Shown here piece after piece: positions 52,087 through 59,846 of a DNA stretch of 64,000 bases. Below the pieces are notes generated by a model. The model was not told the DNA's origin. It made no database searches and worked only from the letters and a program-made list of their open reading frames with translations. This DNA comes from JBOGXA01 sp050694175 (GTDB lineage: Bacteria; Actinomycetota; CADDZG01; WHSQ01), in the NCBI GenBank assembly GCA_050694175.1, contig JBOGXA010000012.1, positions 36,506-100,505 on the forward strand, read 5' to 3'. The position numbers and the translations under genes are program-made. The first letter of the stretch is position 1; each line of letters opens with the position of its first letter.

Positions 52087-52437
52087 TCAGTACCTGCGAG
52101 GCGGCCTGCGCGAGCGACGATGATGTCTCTGCTTGGGGTTCTTGCGGCGCCTCGTCTCCGACGATGCCTGTGGTCGCGGCCGTTCCGCCTGGGCGCGGGC
52201 CACCGCCGCTTTGACTTGCTCGGTTGCCGATTCGTCGGTTTCGCCCGCGGTCAGCAGGAGCTGAAACAGCACGGCTCTCTCGAACTCCTCCATCGAATCC
52301 GAGATCTTGAAGCGGGAGCCGCCCGGCGTGTCCCACTCGGCAACTATCCGGCCGGCATGCGGAACCCCCACTCGGAGAGGAGTGGCCCCTATTCGGCCCT
52401 CCCAGATCACTTCACCCGGCTCCATAATGCGCAACAC
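52087..52437 (-). CDS. Small hypothetical protein
   Basis: Protein of 116 aa (112 aa from ATG 52425). It has a short beta-rich start (GEVIWEGRIGATPLRVGV), a helical middle (SMEEFERAVLFQLLLTAGE) and a very basic C-terminal tail (RRRKNPKQRHHRRSRRPP). No family. It lies just upstream of the GMC gene on the same strand. Real coding is likely but not certain. Confidence 0.5.
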   Translation of the reverse strand: MLRIMEPGEVIWEGRIGATPLRVGVPHAGRIVAEWDTPGGSRFKISDSMEEFERAVLFQLLLTAGETDESATEQVKAAVARAQAERPRPQASSETRRRKNPKQRHHRRSRRPPRRY

Positions 52438-52616
52438 CCCTTCAATAATGGTGAATCCCTCGAGGGCGCCCCGATCGCGTCGAGCCGGCCCGCCGTGCGG
52501 TCGCTCGGGTGTGACCTGAAGCGCAACGACACACCTAAGTTACAGGAGATTCCAGGCAACCCGCTTTCTCAGGCACCCTTGCATTTCGTCGTGCGAGCCG
52601 ACAGCCTGTGGTACTG

Positions 52617-53696
52617 ATGTCGCCCACGGCAGCAATCCGCGGTGCAACGGTCCTTGCCGGACACGATCTGAAACCGATGCACGATGCGGCCGTGGTGCTC
52701 GACGGCACGACCATTGCGGGCGTCGAGCACGCGTCCGGGACGACCGCGCTCCTCACAATCGATGCGTCGAACCTTGTGCTTCTGCCCGGCTTCATCGATG
52801 CCCACGTCCACATCGGCTTCGCGATTCCTCGCGACGTAGTGGTCGGCGGCGTCACGACCGTTCGTGATCTGGCGTGGCCGCCGGAGCAGATCTGGCCCCT
52901 CGTGCGTGCATCGGCCGAGCCCTCTTACCCCGGCCCCCAGGTATTCGCCGCCGGACAGATGCTGACCACCGAGGGCGGCTACCCGTTGCGTGCCGAGTGG
53001 GCACCCCCTCGGACCGGGCGAGTGGTGGTCGGTCCCGGCGACGCGCACGAGGCCGTGGCCGAACAGGCCGATGCCGGCGCGGTGGTGATCAAGGTCGCCC
53101 TCAACCCGGCGGTGGGCCCGACACTCGACGAGCTCACGCTGGCTGCAATCGTCGACGCGGCCCACGGCCGCGGGCTGAAGGTTACCGGCCATGTCTGGGG
53201 CCTCGCCGAGTTGCGCAAAGCGCTCAACGCAGGAATGGACGAGCTCGCCCACATGCTGATGAGCCCGGAACCGATCCCGGCCCCGCTTCTCGACGAGATG
53301 GTGCGGTCCGGCATGACGATCGTGCCGACCCTGTCCATCTTCTTCGGAGCCGCGCAAGAGATCGCGATCGAGAATCTCTGGAGATTCGTCGAGGCGGGCG
53401 GCCGCGTTGTTTACGGAACCGACCTGGGCAACCAGGGACCTCAGCCCGGGATTGACGAGCGTGAGGTGGAGGCGCTGGCGCGCGCGGGGCTATCGGGTAT
53501 CGATATCGTGCGATCCGCCACGGTGGAGGCGGCCGAGTGGCTGGGGTTCGCCGATCGCGGGCACATCGCTCCCGGAGCGGCCGCGGACCTCGTCGCCGTG
53601 GAGGGCGACCCTGCGACGGAGCCGCTTGCCCTCACCCGAGTGCGGATGGTCTGGCGGGGCGGGCACCTTGTCTTCCCCCGGTTAGCGGAACACTAG
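52617..53696 (+). CDS. Amidohydrolase family protein
   Basis: Metal-dependent hydrolase of about 359 aa of the imidazolonepropionase-like group: IRGATVLAGHDLKP, DAHVHIGF (metal-binding HxH), VKVTGHVWGLAELRKAL, MIVPTLSIFF, VYGTDLG and the C-terminal GHIAPGAAADLVAVEGDP. GTG 52608 would add three residues. The stop overlaps the convergent greA stop by a few bases. Substrate is unknown. Confidence 0.9.
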   Translation: MSPTAAIRGATVLAGHDLKPMHDAAVVLDGTTIAGVEHASGTTALLTIDASNLVLLPGFIDAHVHIGFAIPRDVVVGGVTTVRDLAWPPEQIWPLVRASAEPSYPGPQVFAAGQMLTTEGGYPLRAEWAPPRTGRVVVGPGDAHEAVAEQADAGAVVIKVALNPAVGPTLDELTLAAIVDAAHGRGLKVTGHVWGLAELRKALNAGMDELAHMLMSPEPIPAPLLDEMVRSGMTIVPTLSIFFGAAQEIAIENLWRFVEAGGRVVYGTDLGNQGPQPGIDEREVEALARAGLSGIDIVRSATVEAAEWLGFADRGHIAPGAAADLVAVEGDPATEPLALTRVRMVWRGGHLVFPRLAEH

Positions 53697-54172
53697 GGCG
53701 CGCTTACCTCGACGATCTCGATCTTCAGCACGCCCGCCGGCACCGTCGCGGTCACCGTTTCGCCCACCGAGTGCCCCATGATCGCCCGGCCCAGCGGGGA
53801 TTCGGGAGTCAGGATGTCGTGGTCGCCGCCCTTTTCCTCGCGCAAGCCGATCAAGTACGTCTCGATCTCGTCGTCACCCTGATGCCGGATGGACACCAGC
53901 TTGCCCGGCCCGGCCATCCCGTTGTCTTCGGCTTCGATGATCTCGGCGTTCTCCATCATGTGCCGGATCTGCCGGACGCGCGCCTCCTGCATGCCCTGTT
54001 GCTCGCGCGCTGCGTGGTACTCGGCGTTCTCGCTGAGATCGCCGTGTGCCCGTGCGGTTGCGATCGCGTCGATCACCTGCCGGCGAGCGTCGCCTTCGAG
54101 GTGCTCCAGCTCGCGCTTCAGCACCTCGTACGCCGATCGCGTCATCTGCACTTTGTCAGCCACGTGGCCCAT
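53693..54172 (-). CDS. greA: Transcription elongation factor GreA
   Basis: 159 aa; rescues backtracked RNA polymerase by stimulating cleavage of the transcript. N-terminal coiled coil (SAYEVLKRELEHLEGDARRQVIDAIATARAHGDLSENAEYHAAREQQGMQE) with the tip acidic residues DLSENAEY, then the C-terminal FKBP-like domain (ESPLGRAIMGHSVGETVTATVPAGVLKIEIV). The frame is open to 54208, but ATG 54172 gives the family start. Confidence 0.96.
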   Translation of the reverse strand: MGHVADKVQMTRSAYEVLKRELEHLEGDARRQVIDAIATARAHGDLSENAEYHAAREQQGMQEARVRQIRHMMENAEIIEAEDNGMAGPGKLVSIRHQGDDEIETYLIGLREEKGGDHDILTPESPLGRAIMGHSVGETVTATVPAGVLKIEIVEVSAP

Positions 54173-54207
54173 CCTACGCAACGTCGCATCCCATAGGATG
54201 CAGGCCA

Positions 54208-54978
54208 ATGACGGCGAGGCTGGATGGGAAATCCTGCATTGTCACCGGAGCTGGTCGGGGCATCGGGCGCGCGGTCGCGCTCGCTTTCGCTTCCGAAGGC
54301 GCACGGGTTGTAGTCAACGACGTCGACAAAGATGCAGCGAACGAAGTCGCGGGCGAGGTAGGCGACCGCGCGGTCGCCAATTTCGATCCGATTGGGAGCG
54401 TAGCTGCAGCGGAGTCGGTGCTCCAGACCGCATTGGACTCATTCGGTGACGTGGACATCCTGGTCAACAATGCCGGGGTGCTGCGCGACAGGATGCTGCA
54501 CAAGATGTCGGAAGAGGAGTTCGACGTCGTCGTCGAGGTGCACCTCAAAGGGACGTGGGCGTGCGGCCGCGCCGTCGTTCAACATTGGCGTCCGATGGCA
54601 AAGGTGGAGGCGAGTTCCGGTCAGACCAAGCACCGCAAGATCATTAACGTGACGTCGGCTTCGGGTCTGATGGGCGCGGTGGGCCAGTCGAACTATGCCG
54701 CGGCCAAGATGGGAGTTGTCGGACTGACGAAAACATGGGCTAAGGAGCTCGGCCCCCTGAAGATCAACGTCAACGCGATCGCTCCTGCAGCACTCACCGC
54801 GATGACCGAACCTCTCCTCGAGGATCCCGATATCGCTGCCAAGCGGCTGTCGCGCTTTGCTCTTAGCCGGTACGGGGCACCGGAGGAGATCGCGCCTGGA
54901 TTCGTCTACCTGGCTTCGTCCGAATCCGACTACGTCACCGGCCAGGTTCTCTGCATCGACGGCGGTCTGGTGATCTGA
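54208..54978 (+). CDS. SDR family oxidoreductase, 3-oxoacyl reductase-like
   Basis: Short-chain dehydrogenase of 256 aa. TGAGRGIGRAVAL near 15-27, NNAG near 88, the active-site SNYAAAKMGVVGLTK (YxxxK) and GGLVI at the end. It resembles FabG or 3-hydroxyacyl-CoA dehydrogenases. ATG 54208 precedes MTARLDGKSCIVTGAG; the frame is open further upstream. Its stop overlaps the next ATG by one base. Confidence 0.93.
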   Translation: MTARLDGKSCIVTGAGRGIGRAVALAFASEGARVVVNDVDKDAANEVAGEVGDRAVANFDPIGSVAAAESVLQTALDSFGDVDILVNNAGVLRDRMLHKMSEEEFDVVVEVHLKGTWACGRAVVQHWRPMAKVEASSGQTKHRKIINVTSASGLMGAVGQSNYAAAKMGVVGLTKTWAKELGPLKINVNAIAPAALTAMTEPLLEDPDIAAKRLSRFALSRYGAPEEIAPGFVYLASSESDYVTGQVLCIDGGLVI

Positions 54979-55391
54979 TGCGAACAAGCGTCTTCCGCAC
55001 CCCGCAGGACTTCGTCGGCGCGCGCGGCGAGGGCTGCGAGGCGGTGGTCGTGCGAATTGGCCTCAACGACGCGCAACTCGTGGTGGTCGACGACAACGGA
55101 GCGTGGGACCGCTGGGTCTATCACTCCGTCGACGAGGCCGCCACCGTCGCCGAGGGACTCGGCATCCAGGTGCACATGGACGAGTTCCCCGAGCCACTCA
55201 GGGTGCGAATGAACGCATATCAGAGGCCGCGCGAGAGCTTCGATGCGGGTGCCTACCCGGAGCAGGGTGGTGTCGGGCCGGTTATCCCCTATCCGGAGAA
55301 TCGCCCTCGCCGCCTCGTAGCGGAGGAGGCTGCGCCGGACGCGGTCGGTCGGACCGAGGATCGAAGTCCGGCTCCTCGCGCCGACTCCTGA
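54978..55391 (+). CDS. Conserved hypothetical protein
   Basis: Protein of 137 aa starting at ATG 54978 (TGATG overlap with the SDR). Alternating beta/alpha pattern (VVRIGLNDAQLVVVDDNGAWDRWVYHSVDEAATVAEGLGIQ), then a proline/charged tail. It resembles small actinobacterial proteins without assigned function. Its last 110 bases overlap the convergent fxsA gene on the other strand. Confidence 0.65.
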   Translation: MRTSVFRTPQDFVGARGEGCEAVVVRIGLNDAQLVVVDDNGAWDRWVYHSVDEAATVAEGLGIQVHMDEFPEPLRVRMNAYQRPRESFDAGAYPEQGGVGPVIPYPENRPRRLVAEEAAPDAVGRTEDRSPAPRADS

Positions 55392-55803
55392 CGACCGTCG
55401 CCGAATAAACACCCCGTCCCCCCGGAGGTACGTAGCGCCTGGCCGCCCACCGCCCAAACAGGCGCCTGAACGCCCCCTTGAGGGCGGCGCGCGTCGGCGG
55501 GAACAGCAGGATCAGCCCCACGACGTCCGTTAAGAAGCCGGGGGTGAGCAGCAGCGCGCCGCCGAAGAGGATCATGGCTCCGTCCACCACCTCTTGATGC
55601 GGGATCCTGCCTTCGGCCAGCGAACGTTGGAGGCGCGCCCAGGTCGCCGTTCCCTGCTGCCTGAGAAGCCACGCTCCGGCAACCGACACGAGTATGAGAA
55701 GGCCGATCGTCTCCAGCACTCCGATCTCGCCGGCGACCCGGACGATGATCGCCAGCTCGACGATGGGGACGGCGATGAGCAGCAGGAACAGGAGGGGCAG
55801 CAT
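55282..55803 (-). CDS. fxsA: FxsA family membrane protein
   Basis: Protein of 173 aa. Several transmembrane segments (LLFLLLIAVPIVELAII, IGLLILVSVAGAWLL, GAMILFGGALLLTPGFLTDVVGLILLF) and the motif LTPGFLTDVVG define FxsA; in E. coli FxsA interferes with phage T7 exclusion by F. The C-terminal tail (EEPDFDPRSDRP) is charged and cytosolic. It overlaps the plus-strand gene at 54978-55391 by 110 bp. Confidence 0.9.
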   Translation of the reverse strand: MLPLLFLLLIAVPIVELAIIVRVAGEIGVLETIGLLILVSVAGAWLLRQQGTATWARLQRSLAEGRIPHQEVVDGAMILFGGALLLTPGFLTDVVGLILLFPPTRAALKGAFRRLFGRWAARRYVPPGGRGVYSATVVRSRREEPDFDPRSDRPRPAQPPPLRGGEGDSPDRG

Positions 55804-55839
55804 CTCTCCAGTATCCGTTACCTGATATATGAGTTATCC

Positions 55840-56421
55840 ATGCCCGTTCCCACGACCCTGTTGAACCTCGAGTTTGACGAGGCGAGGGCTGCGGTCGACG
55901 AGGGCGCGATCTTTGTGGACCTCCGTCCGAGCCTCGATTACCTCGACGTCCACATCCCCGGGTCGATCGCCCTCCTGTACGAGTTCGGTCCCGGCATGGC
56001 GGCCCGGGCCCGCGACTGTCTCCCCTTAGACGTACCGCTCGTGGTGCTCGACGACGGAGTAAGCGATTGCCCGCATGCAGCGGCGTCGCTGCGCGGCAAG
56101 GGGTTCCGCGTGCTGGGCGCGGTCGACGACGCGATCAACAAGTGGGCCGCGGTCGCCTCGGTGAGCTCGACCGAAGTCGTAACCGGGGAGACGGCCCCTC
56201 CGGCAACCGTCGTCGACGTGGGCGATCCCGGCGCGGAGCCTTTCTCAGAGGCGATGGTGGTCCCGATCGAAAGGCTCTGGGCACGCGCCGGCGAGCTTGC
56301 CCCCAAAGCACCCCTTGCCGTCGTCTCAGGGTTCGGAGTGCGCGCCGCGCTCGCGGTCGGGATCCTGGAACGCGCGGGAGCAGGCGACGTTCTGGTATGG
56401 AGCCGCCGCGCTCCGCGCTGA
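55840..56421 (+). CDS. Rhodanese-like protein
   Basis: Protein of 193 aa from ATG 55840; the frame is open upstream. Rhodanese-like fold: AAVDEGAIFVDLRPSLDYLDVHIPGSIALLYEF, then PLVVLDDGVSDCPHAAASLRGKGF. No canonical active-site loop cysteine (CRxGxR) is visible, so it may be catalytically inactive. The second half (EPFSEAMVVPIERLWARAGELAP) may be a second such domain. Neighbours give no functional hint. Confidence 0.65.
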   Translation: MPVPTTLLNLEFDEARAAVDEGAIFVDLRPSLDYLDVHIPGSIALLYEFGPGMAARARDCLPLDVPLVVLDDGVSDCPHAAASLRGKGFRVLGAVDDAINKWAAVASVSSTEVVTGETAPPATVVDVGDPGAEPFSEAMVVPIERLWARAGELAPKAPLAVVSGFGVRAALAVGILERAGAGDVLVWSRRAPR

Positions 56422-56429
56422 TGCGGGCC

Positions 56430-56966
56430 TCAGCCCTCCTCCATCCCCTTCGCAATGAGGAAGCCGCGCGCCCTCTCCGTGAACGGATAGCGCTCGACCA
56501 ACGCCCAGAAGCGCCCTGAGTGATCGGGGACGATCAGATGAGCGAGCTCATGGACGATGACGTAGTCCCTCACCCACCCCGGGTAGTCGGACAGGGCAAG
56601 CGACAGGCGAATAGAGCCATCTTCGGGCGAGCAGGAGCCCCACCGCGATCTCTGGGTAGTGACCCATGAGATGTCCGCCGGTCGCACGCCGTCGACGTAG
56701 CGATCGGCGAGCTCGGCGGCCCGCCGGATCAGTGCCCCGTCCGAGTTGAGCCGGTCCCGCCGGCGGCGTTCGGCGAGCCTGGCCCCCATCACCTGCACCC
56801 ACTCGTGCTCCTCGGCCCGCGACAGGCGGGCGGGGACGGACAGGACGAGGGCATCGCCCACGATTTCGGCCGATATGGTCTTTTTGCGGCGATCGCTCCT
56901 GCGCACCTCGACCCGGCCGAACTCGGACTCGAGCCCGGGGACGTCAAGGGGTAGCCGGTTGATCAC
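56430..56966 (-). CDS. YgjP-like metallopeptidase domain protein
   Basis: Protein of 178 aa. VRRSDRRKKTISAEIVGDAL at the N-terminus, then QRSRWGSCSPEDGSIRLSLALSDYPGWVRDYVIVHELAHLIVPDHSGRFWALVERY with the HExxH zinc site and a downstream His, the usual YgjP/DUF45 pattern. Probably cytosolic. Monocistronic on the minus strand. Confidence 0.9.
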   Translation of the reverse strand: MINRLPLDVPGLESEFGRVEVRRSDRRKKTISAEIVGDALVLSVPARLSRAEEHEWVQVMGARLAERRRRDRLNSDGALIRRAAELADRYVDGVRPADISWVTTQRSRWGSCSPEDGSIRLSLALSDYPGWVRDYVIVHELAHLIVPDHSGRFWALVERYPFTERARGFLIAKGMEEG

Positions 56967-57063
56967 GGCAGCATCATTCCTAGCCGTCTTTCCGCAGCGG
57001 CCTCCGGATGGACGCCTTGCTCCACCGCAGCGCGCCGGCGGCGCGCTGACTCCGACAATTCAC

Positions 57064-57083
57064 GCGATCCTCGAGAGGATCGC
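57064..57083. repeat. 8-bp-arm hairpin in the intergenic region
   Basis: GCGATCCT (57064-57071) pairs with AGGATCGC (57076-57083) around CGAG, upstream of the YgjP-like gene and before the 6C RNA promoter. Function unknown; possibly a terminator or operator. Confidence 0.4.
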
Positions 57084-57172
57084 TGAACCCGCATCCTAGA
57101 TGAGCTCCCCTGCAAACCCCCGGTTTGTGAGCCAGGCCCAAAAAATTGGCAGAAACTTCGACCCGTACCCGC

Positions 57173-57201
57173 TTGAGAATCTTTGTGAAATGCTTCACAA
57201 T
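57173..57201 (+). promoter_or_regulatory. Promoter with CRP/Rex-like operator for the 6C RNA
   Basis: TTGAGA (57173-57178) and CACAAT (57196-57201) are 17 bp apart, a good -35/-10 pair. Between them lies TTGTGAA-ATGC-TTCACAA (57183-57200), a perfect 7-bp-arm palindrome that fits both TGTGA-N6-TCACA (CRP/GlxR family) and TTGTGAA-N4-TTCACAA (Rex family). A repressor bound here would block RNA polymerase directly. Which regulator acts is not decidable from the sequence. Confidence 0.7.
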
Positions 57202-57207
57202 CGAGTT

Positions 57208-57315
57208 GATGCACAAAGTCCCACCCCCCGGGACCGCATAGCGTCCCTAACGGGACCACTGAGCCCCCTCCGCTTTCACCGCACATCCCCCCCGACGGAG
57301 GGGGCTCGGCTTTTC
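57208..57315 (+). ncRNA. 6C small RNA
   Basis: A transcript from about 57208 would have a hairpin GTCCC/GGGAC with a loop of A and six C (57218-57234), a linker, and a 12-bp stem GAGCCCCCTCCG/CGGAGGGGGCTC (57261-57272 and 57296-57307) whose loop carries seven C, followed by GGCTTTTCC as terminator. Two hairpins with at least six C in each loop define the actinobacterial 6C RNA. The gene stands alone, between the YgjP-like gene and the M23-lipase gene, with its own promoter and a CRP/Rex-like site. Ends are estimates. Confidence 0.8.
57261..57315 (+). terminator. Intrinsic terminator of the 6C RNA
   Basis: Second 6C hairpin: GAGCCCCCTCCG pairs with CGGAGGGGGCTC (12 bp, 23-nt C-rich loop) and is followed by TTTT at 57311-57314. 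It ends the small RNA and separates it from the convergent M23-lipase gene. Confidence 0.8.
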
Positions 57316-57362
57316 CTCCATCGGCTCCATGCTTCGGAGAGCCAACCCGGCGGCCCGGCCCG

Positions 57363-59039
57363 TCACTGGTCACGGCTCTGCAAGATGCGCCGTCCGATCC
57401 GGGCCGCTTCGTAGTAGGGAACAACCTTCATGCGTGCCGCAACGAGCGTCTCCACCTGGCCGTAGGCCCACCCGGCGTACCCCTCGGCCGCCTCGACTAA
57501 CTGCCCTGCCCCGGTTCCCCACTCGTCCCATCCGGACGGGCACGGGTCGAGGCGGTCGCTCAGAAAGGTGTGCGCGAGCAGCCGCGCATACGGCGACTCG
57601 ACTATCCGCAGGTGAGCACGCACGGCCCGGGCGGTCTCGGGGCCGACGTCGGCTGCGAGCGCGATCCAGCCCATTGGCCCCTCCCCTATCCGGCGTGACG
57701 CGTCGAGAGCTTCAGTGATGAACTGGTGGTCCGGACGGGTCCGCGGGGCATCGTCGACGCTCAGTCCCTCGGGCGGAACCACGCGATTGAGCGCGCCCGG
57801 CATCGCGGCCCGGTTCGCGGTGACGATCAGATCGTCCGGGACCGCCAGAGCGAGAACCCGGGTGCCGTACATGACGTCCTCGGTCGCGAGCCACCTGATC
57901 AGATCCGAATCCGTCTTCAGCTCGCGCGCCGCCGGCCCGTCGGGGTCGGGCAATGGGCCGCCGTGGCGTGCCCAGAGGGATGCAGCTTCGACGACGAGTC
58001 CTCCGGTCAACGACTCCTCGCGCAGATCGTCGGCAAGGTGGGCGATGCGCGCACCCGCGTGCGGCGTAGCAAGGGTGACGAGATGCTCGACGCGCGCGAC
58101 GTCGTCGTCCCACCCCCGCGCCGCGCCCGACAAGTAGGCGCGGGCGATGATGCCCCCCTGACTGTGAGCCAGGATGTCGACGTCGGCCCCGGGCTTCTCG
58201 GCGGCGATGAGCGTGAGAAGCCTCCCGAGCCGGCGGGCGCCGACGAGCAGACTGCGGCCGGTATCGGCGCGGCTGTAGGGCTCGTGGCCACGGGGGCCGT
58301 TGAGTGAACGATACGAAAAGCGATAGATGTTCGACTCCTCGTAGCCGAGCTTCTCGGCAAAGGACAGAAACGGCGAGTCCCCTCCTCCCTCGCTGCGGCT
58401 CGAGATGCCGGCTATCACAACCGCGACGTTGTCGTTGGGAGCAACTCGAGGTACAGAGCCCGATGCCGTGCGACAGGGCCGCATACGCATGCCGAGCCGC
58501 GCGAAGGCCATCTCGAAGCCGTTGGAGATGTCCGAATCATCGGTTGCAACCAGATGAATCGCTTCGGTCACATCGCCGGATCCAAGGAAATCCGCCGGAT
58601 CGGCATAATCCCCTTCGAACACCACCCCAAAGTGCAGCCCCGACGCGTGCGCGGGATGGGCGCGGTCGGTCTCTCCGATCCACTGCCCCCTCCCAACCGC
58701 CTGGCCCTCGACCACGAACGCCTCTGCCAGACGCGAGTAGGTGGTCTTCAGCCCGTTGCCGTGGTCGATCGCAACCGCATACGCTCCCCCCACTTTCCCG
58801 GCAAAGGTCACCTCACCCGTCCCCGCGGCGCGTACGGAGGTGCCCGCGGCGACCAGATAGTCGATTCCGCGGTGGCCTGCACCCCACCCGGATACCGGCG
58901 CTTCGAAAGGTCGTGCAATGCCGGCATCAACGGGGGGAATGAGCCACCCGCCCTCGCCCGCCCGGGCCGGGACGACGCCCACACCGATGGCGGCGAGGGC
59001 AAGGGCTGCACCGATCATCGACCGCATGCGGGCGAGCAT
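57363..59039 (-). CDS. Secreted M23 peptidase-like domain fused to an alpha/beta-hydrolase
   Basis: Exported protein of 558 aa. A signal peptide (IGAALALAAIGVGVVPARA) is followed by an M23/LytM-like domain (residues 30-150) with HRGID (His56, Asp60), IDHGNG and GLHFGV (His136). Residues about 200-450 form a lipase-like alpha/beta-hydrolase with the nucleophile elbow AHSQGGIIARAYL (Ser293), preceded by VVIAGISSR and followed by LVTLATPHAGARI. The C-terminus is helical. Cell-wall peptidase or binding and lipid/ester hydrolysis in one protein is unusual. Minus strand, downstream of the RDD gene. Confidence 0.85.
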   Translation of the reverse strand: MLARMRSMIGAALALAAIGVGVVPARAGEGGWLIPPVDAGIARPFEAPVSGWGAGHRGIDYLVAAGTSVRAAGTGEVTFAGKVGGAYAVAIDHGNGLKTTYSRLAEAFVVEGQAVGRGQWIGETDRAHPAHASGLHFGVVFEGDYADPADFLGSGDVTEAIHLVATDDSDISNGFEMAFARLGMRMRPCRTASGSVPRVAPNDNVAVVIAGISSRSEGGGDSPFLSFAEKLGYEESNIYRFSYRSLNGPRGHEPYSRADTGRSLLVGARRLGRLLTLIAAEKPGADVDILAHSQGGIIARAYLSGAARGWDDDVARVEHLVTLATPHAGARIAHLADDLREESLTGGLVVEAASLWARHGGPLPDPDGPAARELKTDSDLIRWLATEDVMYGTRVLALAVPDDLIVTANRAAMPGALNRVVPPEGLSVDDAPRTRPDHQFITEALDASRRIGEGPMGWIALAADVGPETARAVRAHLRIVESPYARLLAHTFLSDRLDPCPSGWDEWGTGAGQLVEAAEGYAGWAYGQVETLVAARMKVVPYYEAARIGRRILQSRDQ

Positions 59040-59090
59040 GGGGCATAAGGGCCTCGCTGAAAGTGGCGCGCGCCACTTCGCCCGGAGTTA

Positions 59091-59843
59091 CTAACGCAGC
59101 GACTTTGCCGCCGCGACGCGCTCAAGAAACGTCTCGGAATCCTGCGCTTCCGTGGGACCGGCAATCTTCGGGCGAAGCGCCGCGGCGAGCTGCTCTGCGA
59201 TGCGCCGGCGGGCGTCCCCGGCGAGTTCGCCTCTGCGCTCGAGGAACCTGCGCAGCGCAGCGAGTTCGTCGGGAGTGACCGCGCTCACATCCCACGCCGC
59301 GAGCTCGTCGCGGGCCGCGGCCGATTCGAGCGACGGACGCGGCCCCTCGACACGGCGCAGCTCCCTTACGACGAGCGTTCCAGCGGCCAAGTCTCCGAGG
59401 CGTTGGTTGTTGCGACTGACGGTGGCCGCGACGATCCCGATGCCGTAAAAAACCGGCAAGAAGTCGATGATGCGTACGATGTTGCGCACGGCGCTGGCAA
59501 CGAACCCCACGGGACGGCCCCCCACAAGAACCACCCGCAATCCGCTCCACCGTTTGCCCGGCGTTCGTCCCGACGCCAGAACTTCGAAGAAGACGTCGTA
59601 TCCGAACAGAAGGAGGAAACCGGCAAGGGATAAGGCGATCACTTCGGTCGGTGAGATCTCCGTGGCCGTCGGCGCAAACAACTCGCGCCCCGCTCCGGTG
59701 GCGAACGCCACCGCGAGAAGCAGCGCGCCGCGTATCAGTCCGTCGACGAGCGCAGCGACGAACCGAGAGCCGACACCGGCAAGCGTAAGCTCCAGGTCGA
59801 CCCCTTCGGGGGTCTGGATCGTGATCCTGTCCTCGTACTGCAT
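59091..59843 (-). CDS. RDD family membrane protein
   Basis: Protein of 250 aa with an RDD domain: GSRFVAALVDGLIRGALLLAV (first helix with the Arg and Asp), VIALSLAGFLLLFGYDVFFEVLASGRTPGKRWSGLRVV and VRNIVRIIDFLPVFYGIGIVAATVSRNNQRLGDLAAGTLVV. The C-terminal third is a cytosolic helical tail. Divergent from the SpoIIM gene. Function unknown; this gene pair is common in actinobacteria. Confidence 0.92.
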   Translation of the reverse strand: MQYEDRITIQTPEGVDLELTLAGVGSRFVAALVDGLIRGALLLAVAFATGAGRELFAPTATEISPTEVIALSLAGFLLLFGYDVFFEVLASGRTPGKRWSGLRVVLVGGRPVGFVASAVRNIVRIIDFLPVFYGIGIVAATVSRNNQRLGDLAAGTLVVRELRRVEGPRPSLESAAARDELAAWDVSAVTPDELAALRRFLERRGELAGDARRRIAEQLAAALRPKIAGPTEAQDSETFLERVAAAKSLR

Positions 59844-59846
59844 GCG

